Origin: Owenweeksia sp048267305
GTDB taxonomy: Bacteria; Bacteroidota; Bacteroidia; Flavobacteriales; Schleiferiaceae
Assembly: GCA_048267305.1 (NCBI GenBank)
Contig: JBLWXT010000013.1
Coordinates: 1-64,000, forward strand
Direction: 5' to 3'
DNA length: 64,000 nucleotides
Both the position numbers and the translations under genes were made by a program. Below are positions 63,154 to 64,000 of this stretch, piece by piece. The notes below the pieces were generated by a model that had not been told where the DNA came from, did no database searches, and saw only the letters and a list, made by a program, of their open reading frames with translations. Every line of letters begins with the position of its first letter. The stretch's first letter is position 1.

Positions 63154-63531
63154 CTATTTCTTACTGCCAGTCCATGTGCCGCTAAGACTATCTGTAGGGT
63201 TATCCCATATACCCGAGCCTGAGTTCCCAGCAAGAACGCCTTTAAAAACTACCGTACTAAAAGGCAAGTCTATTTCTGCGGTCAACTGCCCTTGGGCATT
63301 TACATTCCCATTAAAACTAAAGGGGAAAGTCGGAAACGAATCTGACCTTGCCTCACCACTTATTTTCCCGTCTGCATTGATATTTACATTCCACACCCCA
63401 TTGTCTTCGGCACCAGAGTAGGTACCAGCCCAAGCACCTTCAAAAGATGAACCTCCCTCATCTTTACAAGATGTGGCCAGTAAGGAAAGAAACAGTACGC
63501 TCGTAAAAATTAGTTTGCAATTTTTATTTAG
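63154..63531 (-). pseudogene. Small lipoprotein frame without a recognisable start codon
   Basis: An open frame reads from a stop at 63532-63534 down to the stop at 63154. It encodes a clear lipoprotein signal (KLIFTSVLFLSLLATSC, then KDEGGSS) and a beta-rich domain ending TDSLSGTWTGSKK. No ATG, GTG or TTG occurs before the lipobox; the expected site reads AATAAAAATTGC where ATGAAAAATTGC would restore Met-Lys-Asn-Cys. A lost G in the start codon, a rare start, or a sequence error would explain it. The first GTG (63396) is too late for export. Function unknown. Confidence 0.6.
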
Positions 63532-63709
63532 TTAGTATAAAACTTAAAATCCACCAAATCAATGCCTTAGCAAATACCTTTCCAGAAATTGCCAACTTCC
63601 ACATATCCAAAAAGCCAATCACACCTAATGGTTTTCATCCAAAACACATGGTCATGAATTAGTCAAAACCATTTTCTTTGCACCTTCATTTCACTAATTC
63701 AATTTCCAA

Positions 63710-64000
63710 ATGAAACTATATTCTCAAATCTCTGGCAAAGGCGAGGCGCTCATCATAATGCATGGCGTATTTGGCATGAGCGATAACTGGCAAACCCTTG
63801 GCCGCAAGTGGGCGGAGCAATATGAGGTTCATTTACTGGATATGCGCAATCATGGGCGCAGCCCCCATAGTGATGAGTTTAGCTATGAGTTTATGAGCGA
63901 TGACTTAGTGGAATATATGGATGATCATAATATTAATAAGGCCCGTATAATTGGTCATAGCATGGGCGGTAAGGTGGCCATGCTTTTCTCTGTTCTCAAT
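63710..64000 (+). CDS. Alpha/beta hydrolase (YbfF-like esterase), 5' part only
   Basis: 97 codons from the ATG at 63710 to the window edge, still open. The sequence has the oxyanion strand LIIMHGVFGMSDNW, the LLDMRNHGRSPHS turn and the nucleophile elbow IIGHSMGGKVAM, all typical of YbfF-type esterases of the alpha/beta hydrolase fold. The catalytic Asp and His lie beyond the edge. Cytoplasmic, no signal peptide. Confidence 0.85.
   Translation, partial: MKLYSQISGKGEALIIMHGVFGMSDNWQTLGRKWAEQYEVHLLDMRNHGRSPHSDEFSYEFMSDDLVEYMDDHNINKARIIGHSMGGKVAMLFSVLN

Overview
The window comes from a Bacteroidota chromosome, most likely a marine flavobacterium (Flavobacteriales, perhaps Cryomorphaceae or Schleiferiaceae). 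The evidence is a complete type IX secretion core (PorP/SprF-like protein, GldK, GldL, GldM, GldN), five proteins with type IX C-terminal sorting domains, Bacteroidota -7 promoter boxes (TAnnTTTG), and the flavobacterial gene order miaB / sigma-54 activator / lptE / TPR protein / secG. There is no CRISPR array, insertion sequence or prophage.

Layout. 1-2000: a MORN lipoprotein, then a PadR regulator with its HAAS-type membrane partner, among related hairpin repeats. 2-7.4 kb (minus): a TPR histidine kinase and NarL-type regulator, a SanA-like protein with a Kazal-domain lipoprotein, and a secreted helical protein. 7.4-16 kb (minus): groES-groEL, a DUF4412 protein, and the miaB-to-secG run. 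16-25.5 kb (plus): topA, an arginase-fold protein that has lost metal ligands, then porP-gldK-gldL-gldM-gldN, closed by a strong terminator. A FAD oxidoreductase follows.

26.9-51.5 kb (minus) is the accessory heart of the window. Four consecutive large genes encode type IX cargo of 4040, 1050, 1486 and 1077 residues. The first has six parallel beta-helix cassettes; the second has lamin-tail domains and a thrombospondin type 1 domain; the third has three LamG domains and a metallophosphoesterase; the fourth is a subtilisin-like protease with two thrombospondin type 1 repeats. All four carry, just before the sorting domain, the same module of about 180 residues (three copies in the giant protein, six in total). 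I do not recognise it as a named domain, and it looks like a carbohydrate-binding jelly roll. It is the best candidate here for something undescribed.

51.7-64 kb: a DUF983 protein, an ABC-F ATPase, a copper-type operon (CNGKC protein, MbnP-like lipoprotein, MbnH-like di-heme protein, CDVCGC barrel), a membrane protein with an ExbD-like domain, a secreted lipase-like hydrolase with a sorting domain, two tRNA-Arg genes plus a decayed third copy, metG, a lipoprotein frame lacking a start codon, and the 5' part of an alpha/beta hydrolase that runs off the end.

All calls were made by reading sequence and translations; no database or structure search was run. Domain borders are approximate.
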